Of a DNA stretch of 64,000 nt, positions 53,216-63,183 are shown in pieces. The stretch comes from Zygnema cylindricum (lineage: Eukaryota; Streptophyta; Zygnematophyceae; Zygnematales; Zygnemataceae). A program made the position numbers and the translations under genes. The stretch lies in assembly GCA_037447655.1 (NCBI GenBank), contig JBBHKE010001656.1, positions 1-64,000 of the forward strand, written 5' to 3'. A model generated the notes under the pieces. The model saw only the letters and a program-made list of their open reading frames with translations, made no database searches and was not told the DNA's origin. Position 1 is the first letter of the stretch. The number at the start of each line of letters is the position of its first letter.

Positions 53216-55011
53216 TTTATCTTCTTCTTTCCTTTGCCTTTTGCCTTTTGCCTTTTGCCCTTGGCCCTTGGCCCTTTGCCTCCCCCTTTGCCTCCCCCTT
53301 TGCCTCCCCCTTTCCCTTTCCCTTTCCCTTTCCCTGCCTTTTCCTTTGGTTTTGTTTTTTTTTGTTGTTCTTGTTTTTGTTATGGTTTACTATCTCCTCT
53401 TTCTTTTTTTTTCTTCTTCTTCTTTTTTTCCTTTTTCTTCTCCTTTTCCTTTCCTTTTCCTTTTCTTGCCCCAGCGTTTGTCCTTTCTTTTCCGTTTTGA
53501 AACAGAATTGCGAAACATGTTTGCTGTCAGGTCTTATAAGTTTCATATAGAGAATTTGATTTTCAAGTCGCGAAATTTTTCCTTTCAATAACATATTGGA
53601 TAACAAGTGCCTAAAATTTTTCGTATGCAACAATGTATTGTATAATACATGTTAATATCCGTAATTAAATTCTTCCGTAATTAAGGAAACATAAAGTATC
53701 AAGCTTTTGTATACAGATATTGGTAATTACTAATATTACCAATATGAATTGTTTAACTGGTGAACATAAGTTTGTGTTCTAAATAACGCTGAGCTAAAAA
53801 AAATCTAAGTTAATGCAACTTTTATTCTTGCTCTTATTTATATTATTAGTTTTTCTCTTTTTGCAGATCCTATTCGTGAAAGCTCATCTCCAATGTTGTT
53901 GTCAATGGGTTTTTTATATCGATTCAGACGCTTATTTCAGAATGAACGGCCACGATTTGTCGATCGAATCGTGGTTGCATCAAATCACCGAACCCACTTA
54001 TTTTGATTACCTTAAACCCTTAAAAGTCAATATGACAACACAAACCTGGTTTCCGCAGCCGCCCAAAAAACTTTTAGAGCCGCCGGAAGTTGAAGATGGT
54101 TTAATCGCTTTGTTTCCAAGAAACGGAGATAGTGTGGAAGGTGCATGTGCAGGGAGAATTGCTGGCCAGCCGGATACTTTCTTTTACGAACCTTAAGATA
54201 AAATAAAATATTTTTGGGGTTTTATAAATGCAGGACAGTTCATGTTACGAAACTCGACTTTAACACATCAGGTGAGAAATTATTATCATTTGTTTAAAAA
54301 AAGTAAGCCGTGTATCGCTATTAACATTAATGTTTTTTTCACGCCGTTGAAATCAACTTTTCTACGTGCACTAGTACTTCATATTCATTTGGAGACCGCC
54401 AATTGGAAGATAGAATCTTATCTTTCAATGATAGCCGACAAGGGTGCACAAAGAAAACTTCGTTTAAAGGCCGAAAAAAACATTAAAGCCAATAGCGGTA
54501 CACGATGTAGTACAGAAGTCAATATGGAAAGGATGGTTGTGACAATTTATATATGTTTGAATCATTTGGTATGTCCAATAACATGCATGGAATGACTCAT
54601 ATCAAAAATTAGCAAATGGAAATTTAGGTCTGTCTTGATATATAATGGTGAAGACTTCTGATTATAAACCATTTGGTTATTTGTGGTCAACAGTTTTTGG
54701 ACGAATGGTTTAATGATCTAGACCCAAGATTCTACAATTTGCATCCTTGGGAGCAAAGACGAGTTAACAACATTGCATACAAGTATAAGAAAAATATGAT
54801 AAGTGTTCCTTATAGAGAATTGACTGGTCACTTTGGTGAAAGATTACGACATTATTGGAGAAGTGAGACAAAGAGAAAATTACTGATAAGACAAGCGATG
54901 GTTGGATTGTTAACGAAAATAGAAGCTGAACACGATAAAGAATTATTGTAGGATGACCTCCAAAAAAAACTTTTTTTTATTTTTAGAAATAGGTTGGGAA
55001 TTAGCACTTGA
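52020..55011 (+). CDS. Type II membrane glycosyltransferase, GT-A fold, GT34/MNN10-like (4 exons seen)
   Basis: Exons 52020-52147, 52894-52984, 53867-54271 and 54694-55011 (or to TAG 54949-54951) have GT-AG borders and matching phases. The GC-rich first exon encodes MAAYVTVALLALAGLLLLSL, an uncleaved anchor for the Golgi. Exon 2 has AYAHRHGYRF and SWYK, exon 3 WVFYIDSDAYFRM with the DXD metal-nucleotide motif (DSD) and GFINAGQFMLRNS, exon 4 FLDEWFNDLDPRF. This order resembles GT34/GMA12-MNN10 transferases, which add sugars from nucleotide donors; the substrate cannot be told. TAA at 54194 falls in frame between FFYEP and DKIKYFWG, as expected if it means glutamine. Without that, a 94-bp intron from 54140 could bypass it but would remove conserved-looking sequence. 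About 310 residues, with a short stem. Exons could be hidden in the N gap. Confidence 0.7.
52148..52893 (+). other. Intron 1 with purine tract and assembly gap
   Basis: Donor GTATAT, acceptor TGCAG. It contains an ATATT-rich segment (52150-52235), a GAGGGA-type purine tract (52286-52377), then 424 unknown bases (52378-52801). Long open frames across this gap are artefacts of the Ns. Confidence 0.7.
52378..52801. other. Assembly gap (424 N)
   Basis: A run of unknown bases, bordered left by a GAGGGA purine tract, which probably caused the assembly break. Confidence 0.99.
53030..53475. repeat. Pyrimidine-rich low-complexity tract (intron 2)
   Basis: It has poly-T runs (53095-53218), then short tandem words TTTTGCC (53228-53275), CTTTGCCTCCCC (three units, about 53274-53310) and CCCTTT, then more T/C. 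Open frames here are low-complexity artefacts. Confidence 0.9.
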
Positions 55012-55165
55012 GAACTTGATTAGCAATGATGGACTTTGTGAGGATTACACTTCTTTTCTAAGCACATGTTGGTTCCACAATAAAAGAAAAAAAAAACATA
55101 CCTATGTGTGTTTGATAGGCTTATCGCTGACGTGCTCCATTTGTTGACTCGTTGATGCTCTGCGT
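55012..55165. other. Region after the glycosyltransferase gene
   Basis: Probable 3' UTR and downstream sequence. No polyadenylation signal of certain identity was seen. Confidence 0.3.
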
Positions 55166-55179
55166 TGTCAGAATTTCAA

Positions 55180-55395
55180 GAGGGAGAGAGCGAGAGAGGA
55201 AGAGTGAAGGAGAGGACAAGGGCGAGGGCAAGGGCGAGGGAGGGGGAGGGGGAGAGAGAGGGAGAGAGAGGGATGGGGAGAGAGGAAAGAGAAGGAGAGG
55301 GAAGGAGAGGGAAGGAGAGGGAATGAGAGGGGGGAAGGGGAGGGGGAGTGAGCGTGGAAGAGGTCGAGGGAGAAGGAGAGGGAGAGGCAGACAAC
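55180..55395. repeat. Purine tract, GAGGGA type
   Basis: Almost only G and A for about 200 bp on the plus strand, with GGAGAGGGAA units repeated three times near 55290-55320. Any frame in it is E/G/R low complexity. Confidence 0.9.
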
Positions 55396-55815
55396 GAACA
55401 GTAATAGTTAGTCTAAGACTTGAGGGAAAAAAATTTGTCGAACATTTACCAACCTTCAAATGTACAAAAGTGATTGGCTTTTCATTATGTAAAAAAGGCA
55501 AAGGCTGGACAGTATATAAAAATGGTACAAATTGTTGAAATTAGAAGATTTAATTACAAGTACAATTAGTTGGAATTAAGACACAATTCGTAACAACTGT
55601 TTACAATTAATGTTAGCAACCACATTTTCATAAGCATGCACATATGAGCAAGTTATTGTTATTTTTACTATCCACACTATTATTGGTGATTTAGAGTAGC
55701 TTTTGCTTTGCAAGAAAAAATCGCATCATTTCACTTTCTCTACAACAACAATATCTGATGAGAAAATCAATTAGGTCAAAACTAATTTTGGCGAGATGGT
55801 TACAAATTACTCACC
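55396..55815. other. Spacer between purine and pyrimidine tracts, no gene recognised
   Basis: A+T-rich sequence without LTR, repeat or protein match. Short frames look random. Confidence 0.35.
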
Positions 55816-56082
55816 CCTACCCCTCCTCTTCCCCTCCTCATCCTCTCCCTCCCCCTTCCTCTCCCTCTCCACTTCCCCTTTCCCTCCCTTGCTCTTTCCC
55901 CTTCCCCTCCCTTGCTCTCTCCCCTTCCCCTCCCCTTCCCCCTCTCCCCTTCTCTTTCCCCTCCTCTCACTCTCCCTTTCTCCTTCCCCTCCTCTCTCCC
56001 TCTCCTCATACATTCCCGCTCTCTCTCTCTCCATCTCCCTCTCCCTCTCTTTCTCCCTCTCTTTTTCCCTCCTCTCTCTCTA
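55816..56082. repeat. Pyrimidine tract, CCCTCT type
   Basis: Almost only C and T for about 270 bp, complementary in composition to the purine tract 420 bp upstream. Two purine/pyrimidine tracts in inverted sense could pair. Confidence 0.9.
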
Positions 56083-56208
56083 AATAATAGATTCAAACTT
56101 AGAAGGCTGAATGCAGATTCCCTGCCGACGTTTCCATTGTATGTTTGGAAGGAAAAGACAATTGAAAAAAAAAAAAACAAAACACAACAAAACTTGTTGT
56201 CCACTCCT

Positions 56209-56475
56209 CAAGTATTGGTGTCAACTCCTCAAGAATATATAGCTTACTTGAAGCCTCTAGGATAATTTGAAGTACCTCCCTTATCTTTAGAACAACCACC
56301 ACCTTGGCAAACATGACTCTAACTGCCTTCACCGATGTAAAGGCTAGACTCCCCTAAGTCTAATGGAAAAAGAATAAAGTAAACGCCAACCATGCAATTA
56401 ATTATCATGTGGAAAAGATGGCAGTTTTTATACAAGCTCCCTAAGAGAGAGAGGCAGCTACACACCTCTTACTCC
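56209..56475 (-). repeat. Family 2 LTR fragment, minus
   Basis: It contains GAAGCCTCTAGGATAATTTG, GACTCCCCTAAGTCTAATGG, ATGCAATTAATTATCATGTGG and TTTATACAAGCTCC, the reversed terminal third of Family 2 LTRs. It is truncated on both sides. Confidence 0.7.
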
Positions 56476-57735
56476 TATCGCCACGGTACCTAAAGCAGCA
56501 GTCGTGAAGACTAAAGAAAACGACATTCAAATGTGGAAACACACAAACATGGTTCCCAGACACTTCATTATGAGGCAACTTACTCAAGCTTTGGCAACCT
56601 CCCATCTGCATATTTTCAAGGTTGAGGAGTTGTGGGAGACCGTAGTGGAGATCTATAGAGCCGGTACCATTTAGGAGCTCTAGTTCGCCAAGCAACGGTT
56701 AGGGGAGTATACTTACAAAGGGGGGAAAATGCTAGACTATTGTAATGACCTCTCTTGTTTGTATATAGAGATTGAGAGTGCCAGGTGGACCGGTACAATG
56801 AAGATGAAAGTCAACACCCTCATCATGAAGTTGCCTAATGAGTTTGAGAACATTGTGTACCGAGTGCAAGAAATGGATGATAGTCTATGAAAGTGGAACA
56901 CAATGGTCTAGATGATACTTCTACAGGGGAACACTATCAAGATTCAGAGAGGAGGAAAGGGCGTTCAAGCTCTAGCAGCTATTGCAAACCGGTGGGGGAA
57001 GGATTTGTGGAAGCCATACGGCCACTTCAAGGGAGAGAAAGATCAAACAGGAGGACTGAGGCCTTCAAAGGGCCTTTGTCATTTCAGCAAAAAGCTGGGA
57101 CACTTCATAGCTGATTGCACCAAGAAGTCGAAGCTGAGGCTCCAAGATAACCGTGGAGGAGGTTCTTTTGAGGGAAAGAAGAAGGCACTCGTGGTCACAC
57201 AAGTGAAAGGGGAGACTAAGGAGGATGAGTCATCCGAGGAGGAGGATGGAGAGCTTCTTCTTGACAATAATTTAGAGGAGAAAGAGATTCCTCCAAAATA
57301 GAAGTGTGCTCTTGGAGCCATTCGGGAACCTCCACAGGCAGGATGGATCATCGATTCAGGTGCATTCATGCGTATGTGTCGTGACAGGAACCTCTTTACC
57401 AAGCTAAGAAAGATTCCCACTGCAGAGATAGAGTAGGGGGATAGGAGAGTAGTTAGTACAAATCTAGTTTGCTCGATAGATCCAAAAGTCTTAGTAAAGG
57501 GTAAAGACTTCCATACTCACTTTCTCAGATGTACATTATATCCCTCAGATGAGCCAAAATTTTGTCTCTAGTTCTGTATTAGATGATAAGGAGTTTGATA
57601 TTTTCACTAGAAAGGGAGTCTTTACAGCTAAATATGGTGATGAAGTCTACTTCACATCAAATAAGGGTAGCCTAGGAATGTTTAGGCTTAACCTAAGTAA
57701 TGAAAAGAAGAATGCTTACTATATTGGTGTCCGAA
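56476..57735 (+). pseudogene. Family 2 gag and protease, truncated before integrase
   Basis: Gag KTKENDIQMWKHTNMVPRHF, LTQALATSHLH, LIMKLPNEFENIVYRVQ, then GGKGVQALAAIANRWGKDL, a knuckle with Cys-His changed (CHFSKKLGHFIADC: the second Cys is Ser), an acidic linker, protease GWIIDSGAFMRMC and EVYFTSNKGSLGMFRLN. It ends just past LSNEKKNAYYIGV, the start of integrase in complete copies. TAG 56689 stands where another copy has CAA (QQQLA). NRVQ here uses CAA (56867). Confidence 0.8.
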
Positions 57736-58254
57736 CATAGCCCACACAAAAGACAAAAGTTCTCCAAAAGAAGGTGTACTTGGATTTCTCTACGGATTTT
57801 CTCAAGAGACAATACTGAAAAAGCAACAGGTCTCCTTCGGTCCCAAGTGCCTTATACAACCAAGTTTATTTCAATTCCAGGTCCAAAAGTCAACGCAATG
57901 TGAGGAGCCAATAAGCGGAGGGCAAATGCTATCGATTTGACATAAGACAAATTAGGTTGTACTTCACTCAAGGCTAAAAGTAATACCTCTTCTTCCTGCT
58001 AGATCCGCATCTAAGAAGGTACATTTGGTCCATGACTAGGGAGCAAAGTACTTAAAGGACAAAAGAACTCCTAACTTTGACCTAATGTAATTAAGTAACC
58101 GAAAATCAGTTTCACCCAAACTGAATTACTACTGATGTTTAACAGCATAATCAGGATAGAAATCTGAAAAGTTACGTGGTGAAATCATGTGGGCTCCGTT
58201 GCCCCATAAAATGCACATTTCACAAGTAGCCACTAGTATAACATCAAACCACTT
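57736..58254 (-). repeat. Dispersed repeat of unknown class, minus copy
   Basis: Its reverse complement matches 1-510 in order, with many changes. Its left edge coincides with the break in the Family 2 gag-protease sequence, and its right edge with the start of an inverted Family 2 LTR. Confidence 0.5.
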
Positions 58255-58555
58255 TGGTTTCCCCAATAAAAACTACCACCTTGGCACGAAATGACTTTGA
58301 CCAGCCTCACTTCTATGAGGACAAGACTCCCTTGAGTCTAACGCAAAAAATATCATTTAATTTGCTCTGTTGAACAATTAGTTATGGCTAGCCAAAGTCA
58401 GCCTATTTATACAGAAGGTCACTTAGAGAGAGGAGCTTCAAATATTACTAAGTCCTAGTTGGCCTACTCTCAGCTACCTATTACTAAACCCTAGTCCAAT
58501 AGGAACACTATATAGTACAAAAAGGTACAGTGGTTGATGTACTTATTGTACGGCT
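58255..58555 (-). repeat. Family 2 LTR, minus, part 1
   Basis: Reversed LTR terminal part (ACCACCTTGGCACGAAATGA, GACTCCCTTGAGTCTAACGC, AGTTATGGCTAGCCAAAGTC). It is interrupted at 58555 by a Family 4 solo LTR and continues at 59627. Confidence 0.75.
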
Positions 58556-59626
58556 TGTTGGTTTAAAAAATTAGTTTCGTCCGTGCGTGTCGTTTTGTGC
58601 GTACTCAATGTTTCGTGGGTACAGTACGATACTCTAATGCTATCTTGATTTACTGTGGAGGTTCGAATTGATTTGCGAATTGGAGGAGTAATGCTACTAA
58701 TTTTTTTGGTATGTACGTTTTTATTTGAGTGGCGCGAACAAAACGTAAGGAAAGGTACGGAATATATAAATGTACGGTGGATCACGAAGCGATCCGATCT
58801 GGAATGTTTTTGAAGAAGTACGCCGCCTGTACACACTAATTTGGATGGAGTGATGTCATTTCGCCAAGTGGATTTTGGTGATTATGCTTCACGACATCAA
58901 GGGTGCCGAAGAAGAGCTACCGACGACGATGCCATCAGTTTGGTGAGGGACGCGAAACCGCGTCGATCACATGATATTTATTTTGGACGGTCCAGATTCG
59001 TTTGACGTAATTCGTAAGACTTGTAAATATTTACCAATGTTTTGTCCTGTGTATTAATTATTAGTGTAAATCTCATGTACACTCACATTAATTGAGGTAG
59101 TTGATTGATTACGAACGGCTAGTATACCTCCGTACAGTTAATAGTAAGCTGTAGTGTATATTTGTAGGACTTAGTCATTTTTAGACTAAGGAACCTTCTT
59201 GGACAGAATCTGTTTTTGCTCCTTTTTGGGAATTTCATCTGATAATTGCTCTCAGTTCTATGAACATAATTATCTGAAATTTTGCGTGTGTGTTCCTATT
59301 TGTATTTGAAATTCTGTGACAAATTTTCAGACCAATAGTGTGTCTGATTTTCTTGGGGCTTCATTCCGAATTTGGTCAGATTTATCAAAGTAGTTCTGGT
59401 AGGCTGTTTTTCTGCAACTTTGACTGAGTGTTGTGATTATTCAGTTTGGTATTGTTATATGAAAATAGGTGGGAAGACTTAGTGGCCTAGGAAATATCTG
59501 TTTGAGTAGTTTCAGCTTGGGTTGGTTATCCTGAAGAATTCTGAGTGGAATCAAAGTAAGCTGTTTTGGGGGAGTTTGTGGTGCTTCTGAGGGTAATTCC
59601 ATGTCTGAAAATGGCTATGGACAACA
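58556..59626 (+). repeat. Family 4 solo LTR
   Basis: It starts TGTTGGTTTAAAAAATTAG and ends GGCTATGGACAACA, 1,071 bp. Flanks are CGGCT (58551-58555) and CGGCC (59627-59631), 4 of 5 matching. The Family 2 LTR continues on both sides, so it is a solo LTR nested in an older LTR. Confidence 0.82.
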
Positions 59627-59900
59627 CGGCCATTGTACAACATAAAAATCAAGGTGACACTTGTCAAATCGGGAGCCAAGGTTCCTCCTCTGAACTTCTT
59701 TGGTATCCAAAAGTGTGACGCCACTTGGCATTGCGTCACGCTATCTCCAAATGTCGCCAAAAGCTCATTCCGGGTGGCGGCTGCAACGACGACGGTCCGA
59801 TCAATTAAATTTAAACGGTTCAGATTCGCGTTTTTTATTTATTACCGATTCAGGTTTGAGTTTCCTCGGATAGTGTTTCCAACCGTGACCTGCTTGCTGA
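59627..59900 (-). repeat. Family 2 LTR, minus, part 2
   Basis: Collinear with the reversed U3 of Family 2 (TGACGCCACTTGGCATT, CTCATTCCGGGTGGCGG, CGATTCAGG). The end is not clear. Confidence 0.6.
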
Positions 59901-59989
59901 CAATTTAGATAGTTGTAGAGAAATACTTTTTCGTCCGCCCTTATGGCGGGTTTGGACCCTTTCTCCGCCTCTTTCTTCCCTCTAAGCTT

Positions 59990-60628
59990 CTACAAAGCTT
60001 ATAGTTCAGCTTGTTCCTCCTGTTGCAAATAATTTTCTCCGGCGAACCCTACGAAATTAGCTCTCGCCTTGCAAATGAAAGCTTTTTCCCGAGCCTTACT
60101 GTGGACAAAATGGTCGCACAATTTTATAGCCACCAGAGAGATGTCTTTCCCTATGGGATTAATGTAATTGATTTCTTGACCGGCAATCAAATTATCTAAG
60201 GCAATTTGCCCTGTTGGTCCGAACGAATTACGGACAACAATAAAATACTTTGTTGTCATAGCTAGAAGGTCAATTGTGGAGAGTTTGGTCTTCTTACGCA
60301 AGTTGAAGTGATTCGATTAAAAAGAGTGTGCGGTGTTTTCATTTTTCAAACAACGCAATTCAGTGAATTATTTTATGGTGGACCCATTTCTCTCGGTGTA
60401 CAGGAGTCTCCATATGTTCAGAAGAGTGGTACACGGGGTAGGATATGTGACCATTCGAGTTTGAGCCTACGCGGCTTAAATTGCTTCGAGCTAGTTAACA
60501 TAAGCTCGACTTTGTGCATGTTGTTTCATGTCATCCGTGAAGGTGGAAGTAACAATGGTAGCCCAACTGCATCCAAGTCGGCTTCTGATGCAAAACAGCC
60601 GCATCGAGATCTGGGTTTGAGATTTTGA
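59990..60628 (+). other. Coding-like frame with TAR, strand uncertain
   Basis: On the plus strand a frame without TGA runs to 60626, with TAG 60000, TAA 60197 and TAG 60269. On the minus strand 60640-59999 is also free of TGA and encodes lysine/glutamate-rich text (KTKLSTIDLLAMTTKYFIVV). I cannot decide which is real and do not recognise either. Confidence 0.25.
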
Positions 60629-60990
60629 TGGTAAGAGCTATCACGAGATGTTGTCGCTCCTTGTAATCTGCCAAAGCACCTCCAGAAGGGTAATTGACCA
60701 TCATCGAAAAAAATGATGTTTCGAAATCATCCCCAATGGCTCCTCCCAGGTATTTGTTGATCGCGGATTGGGTGAAGGATTTCCACAACATTTCGAAATC
60801 AGAAAAAGGAAATCCCTAAATTGTCCCTTGTAAAGATCTAGACATCTCCCATTTCTTTCTCCTCTTGCGCAAGATTCGTGAAGTGTGGAGAGGACAGCCT
60901 GGTGGAACTGACGAATTGAGCAGGTGAGATTACACCGTGATCCTCGTCCTCGGGATCGGAACCGCCTCCCTCTTTGGTTTAGTTGTGGCT
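60531..60990 (-). pseudogene. Possible Ty3/gypsy-like gag fragment
   Basis: A minus frame reads RSLQGTI-TAG-GFPFSDFEM, then LWKSFTQSAINKYLGGAIGD, DFETSFFSMMVNYPSGGAL and ADYKERQHLVIAL-TIKISNP. The W-x2-F spacing, YPSGGALADYKERQ and following leucine-rich part resemble the retrotransposon gag (Ty3) capsid core. It ends in TGA at about 60531. The identification is tentative. Confidence 0.3.
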
Positions 60991-61450
60991 CTACGAGATG
61001 TGGACCACCCCCCCCGTTAAGGAAATACTTGCAAATGGAAATATGGTTGTAGGTTCGGTGTTTCAAGCTGGGGTGATACCGCATCCCCTTAGTTTAAACG
61101 GTGGCCGAGCCGACGACTCGTCGGGATAGGTGGAATTAGGAGGTTAGGTCTGCTTGGCGAAGTATCTCGGGAAGATGAAGACGAAGGAGAAGGTGGGGGC
61201 CCTGGTCGGGGATACGGTTTAAGCCCTCTAGCAGTTCGTCTTGATCGAGATGAAGGTGGATGTTCCAAGGTAGAAGATGGGGACTATCGGTGAGGTGGAG
61301 AATAAGCAAGAATAGTAGTTTAAGGCAAAGATGATGTAGCTGGGTGTGTAGCCACCAACTCGGACACTAAAGTGGGAGGATTTTTGGGGTCGGTAAGAGG
61401 TCCTATGGACTGAGAGAAAGATTATTTGGGTATGTCCATCCGATTGTTGA
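60941..61450 (+). other. Open frame with 11 TAA/TAG and no TGA until 61448
   Basis: Between TGA 60938 and TGA 61448 this frame has no TGA in 169 codons but eleven TAA/TAG. With them as glutamine it reads as a mixed-charge protein with KYLGKMKTKEKVGALVGDTV, EMKVDVPR, KMGTIGEVENKQE and PPTRTLKWEDFWGR. No family recognised. The antisense also has an open frame (61228-61455), so the strand is not proven. Confidence 0.35.
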
Positions 61451-61454
61451 GTCA

Positions 61455-61859
61455 CTTAATTATTCTCTTATGAATCTCGTCTGTTGTCTTAATTCATACC
61501 AACCGTAGCAGCGCATTCTGATTCTTGATCACTTTCAAATATCTGCAGCTTCATAGCAGCTGCGGTGTCCCGTACCAAAAACCGCCGCAGCTACGTTTGT
61601 CTTGTTTCGCATCAACTGAGTTGTCTTATACCAAAATATCCGCAGTTGCGTTTAACCCGTTTTGTCGCAGGCTGCGCTTGTCCGTACAGACCATATCAAA
61701 AATAACCACAGTTGCGCTTGTTCCATCAGAGTCGCAGCTGCGTAGTCGGTACCATTCAAAAACTTTTACACTGCTTCAAGTGACGACGCGTGTCCCTATT
61801 GATCTATTTTTCCGCCGTCCAATTAATTTGCTAAGAATTAAAGCTTTCCAAAAACAACA
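61455..61859 (-). repeat. Family 3/4-like LTR fragment, minus, with GCAGCTGCG repeats
   Basis: Reversed it starts TGTTGTTTTTGGAAAGCTTTAA and contains four diverged units with G-C-A-A/G-C-T-G-C-G followed by a T-rich GGTATR segment (61540-61760). The reversed GACGAGATTCATAAG near 61474 matches Family 4 LTRs. Confidence 0.65.
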
Positions 61860-62520
61860 AAAGCCTCACCCTTAAATTTGAAATTTATTCCTTTATGTAG
61901 CAACATAGATTTTGCACTTTGCGTTAGAGTCCGATTGAGTCTTTCGGATAACTACATTCTTTTCTGGAGAATAAAGAACTGTAAATTTCCAAGAAATGCC
62001 ATTTTCTTTGAGAAAGTCCGAGAATGCATGAGAAATATATTCCCCTCTGTTGCCGGACTGAAGAGAAAGAACCGGTTTCCCCGAAGTTTTTCCGCCCATA
62101 CCGGAAAATGTTTCAAGTGAGTGAGCACTTCACTCTTTTGTTTCATAAAGTAAACCTTTCTTTATCTTGAGGAATCATCAGTAAAAGTGACCAAAAACCA
62201 GCTGCCAACGAGAGAAGGAACTTTTGACGGTCCCCATACATCTGAATGAATAATTTGCAGCAAAATCTGTTGCCCGGTTATCCGCGCTTTGAGGTAGGGG
62301 CAGGTTATGAAGCTTTCCCAAAGCACATCCGTCACTTACATGAGAGTTTGTTTGTCCTAATTTAACACCATCTTTCATATTTTGTTGAAGCATTTTATCA
62401 AGCCTTTCATGATGAACATGACCGAGCCTCTTATGCCACAAAACATTTTCCGGATAGACACTGGAGTATGCAAAGTCAATTTCATTAGCCAAGTTTATCC
62501 GGTAAAACAAGGTTGGGCCT
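61860..62520 (-). pseudogene. Family 3 integrase fragment
   Basis: Minus-strand HHCC region (LWHKRLGHVHHERLDKMLQQ, CALGKLHNLPLPQSADNRAT) and a degraded integrase core (VFGHFY, then KSEVLTHLKHFPVWAEKLRG, TFSKKMAF) match Family 3. The core is followed at once by a polypurine-like stretch and the LTR, so RT and RNase H are deleted. Confidence 0.75.
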
Positions 62521-63183
62521 CCACATTTCACCAAAGCTTCAACAACGGAGGAGATCTCCACCGATACAAAAGTAGGAAGCTCCCGAGATATAGCAGTGAA
62601 TTCAAAAGGTTTATTTGCACAAAAACCCTTTCCATTAGGTCTTGTTATACCCCCCCTTTCTTGGTGAAGAGGATGTTTGTTTCAAGTTCCCAATGGCGTT
62701 ACTTTAAGATGAGTTTCGGGGGAGTAGCGGTTTCTCGGGTCGGCTCTCCGAAATAAGGAGATATTATTGGCGAGGTAAAAACCTACTCCCTAAGAAGCCC
62801 TCCGGACCTAAGCCGAGCATCTCGTATCAGACTTAATTCGTGTTTCCCACACTTTCTTCATTTCTTCCTCTAAAGCCTCGCAATCTATGGTGAGAGTCTC
62901 GGCCCTCGTCGTAGCTCCGCCTTGGGATTTCAACTTTTTCACTAATTCCTAGGCACTATTCAATACCCTTGTCAAATCCTCCAAATCCACCCCGGGACCT
63001 TTGGGTCGGTAGGTCTTGTCTGCCACAATCCTCTCGAAGGTCGAACGGTAGGTGCTCGTTGAAGAGGCTTCTCAGGTAGAACTATTGCGGGAGGGGGAGA
63101 CGTTTCCTCCTTAACCATCATCATAATCCTTCCTTTCCTATCTCGGTCGTCAAATCTTTTCCCCTTACGAGGCTCTTGAGAGT
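62521..63183 (-). pseudogene. Unrecognised coding-like sequence, interrupted by LTR
   Basis: Minus-strand frames, with one shift near 62970, read a proline-rich stretch (EETSPPPAIVLPEKPLQRA, LWQTRPTDPKVPG), then a predicted coiled coil (VDLEDLTRVLNSA-TAG-ELVKKLKSQG, TIDCEALEEEMKKVW). TAG at about 62951 and two more (SA-TAG-VRRAS-TAG-G) fall at plausible glutamine positions. It may be the gag of another element or a host exon. The 5' side is cut at 63184. Confidence 0.35.

Noticed and set aside
51939-53550. Very long open frames spanning 51.9-53.6 kb
   Set aside because: They cross the 424-N gap or consist of poly-T and CT repeats; their length comes from unknown bases and low complexity.
55152-55538. 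Glycine/arginine/glutamate-rich open frames in 55.1-56.2 kb
   Set aside because: They are translations of purine or pyrimidine tracts on either strand with no non-repetitive domain.
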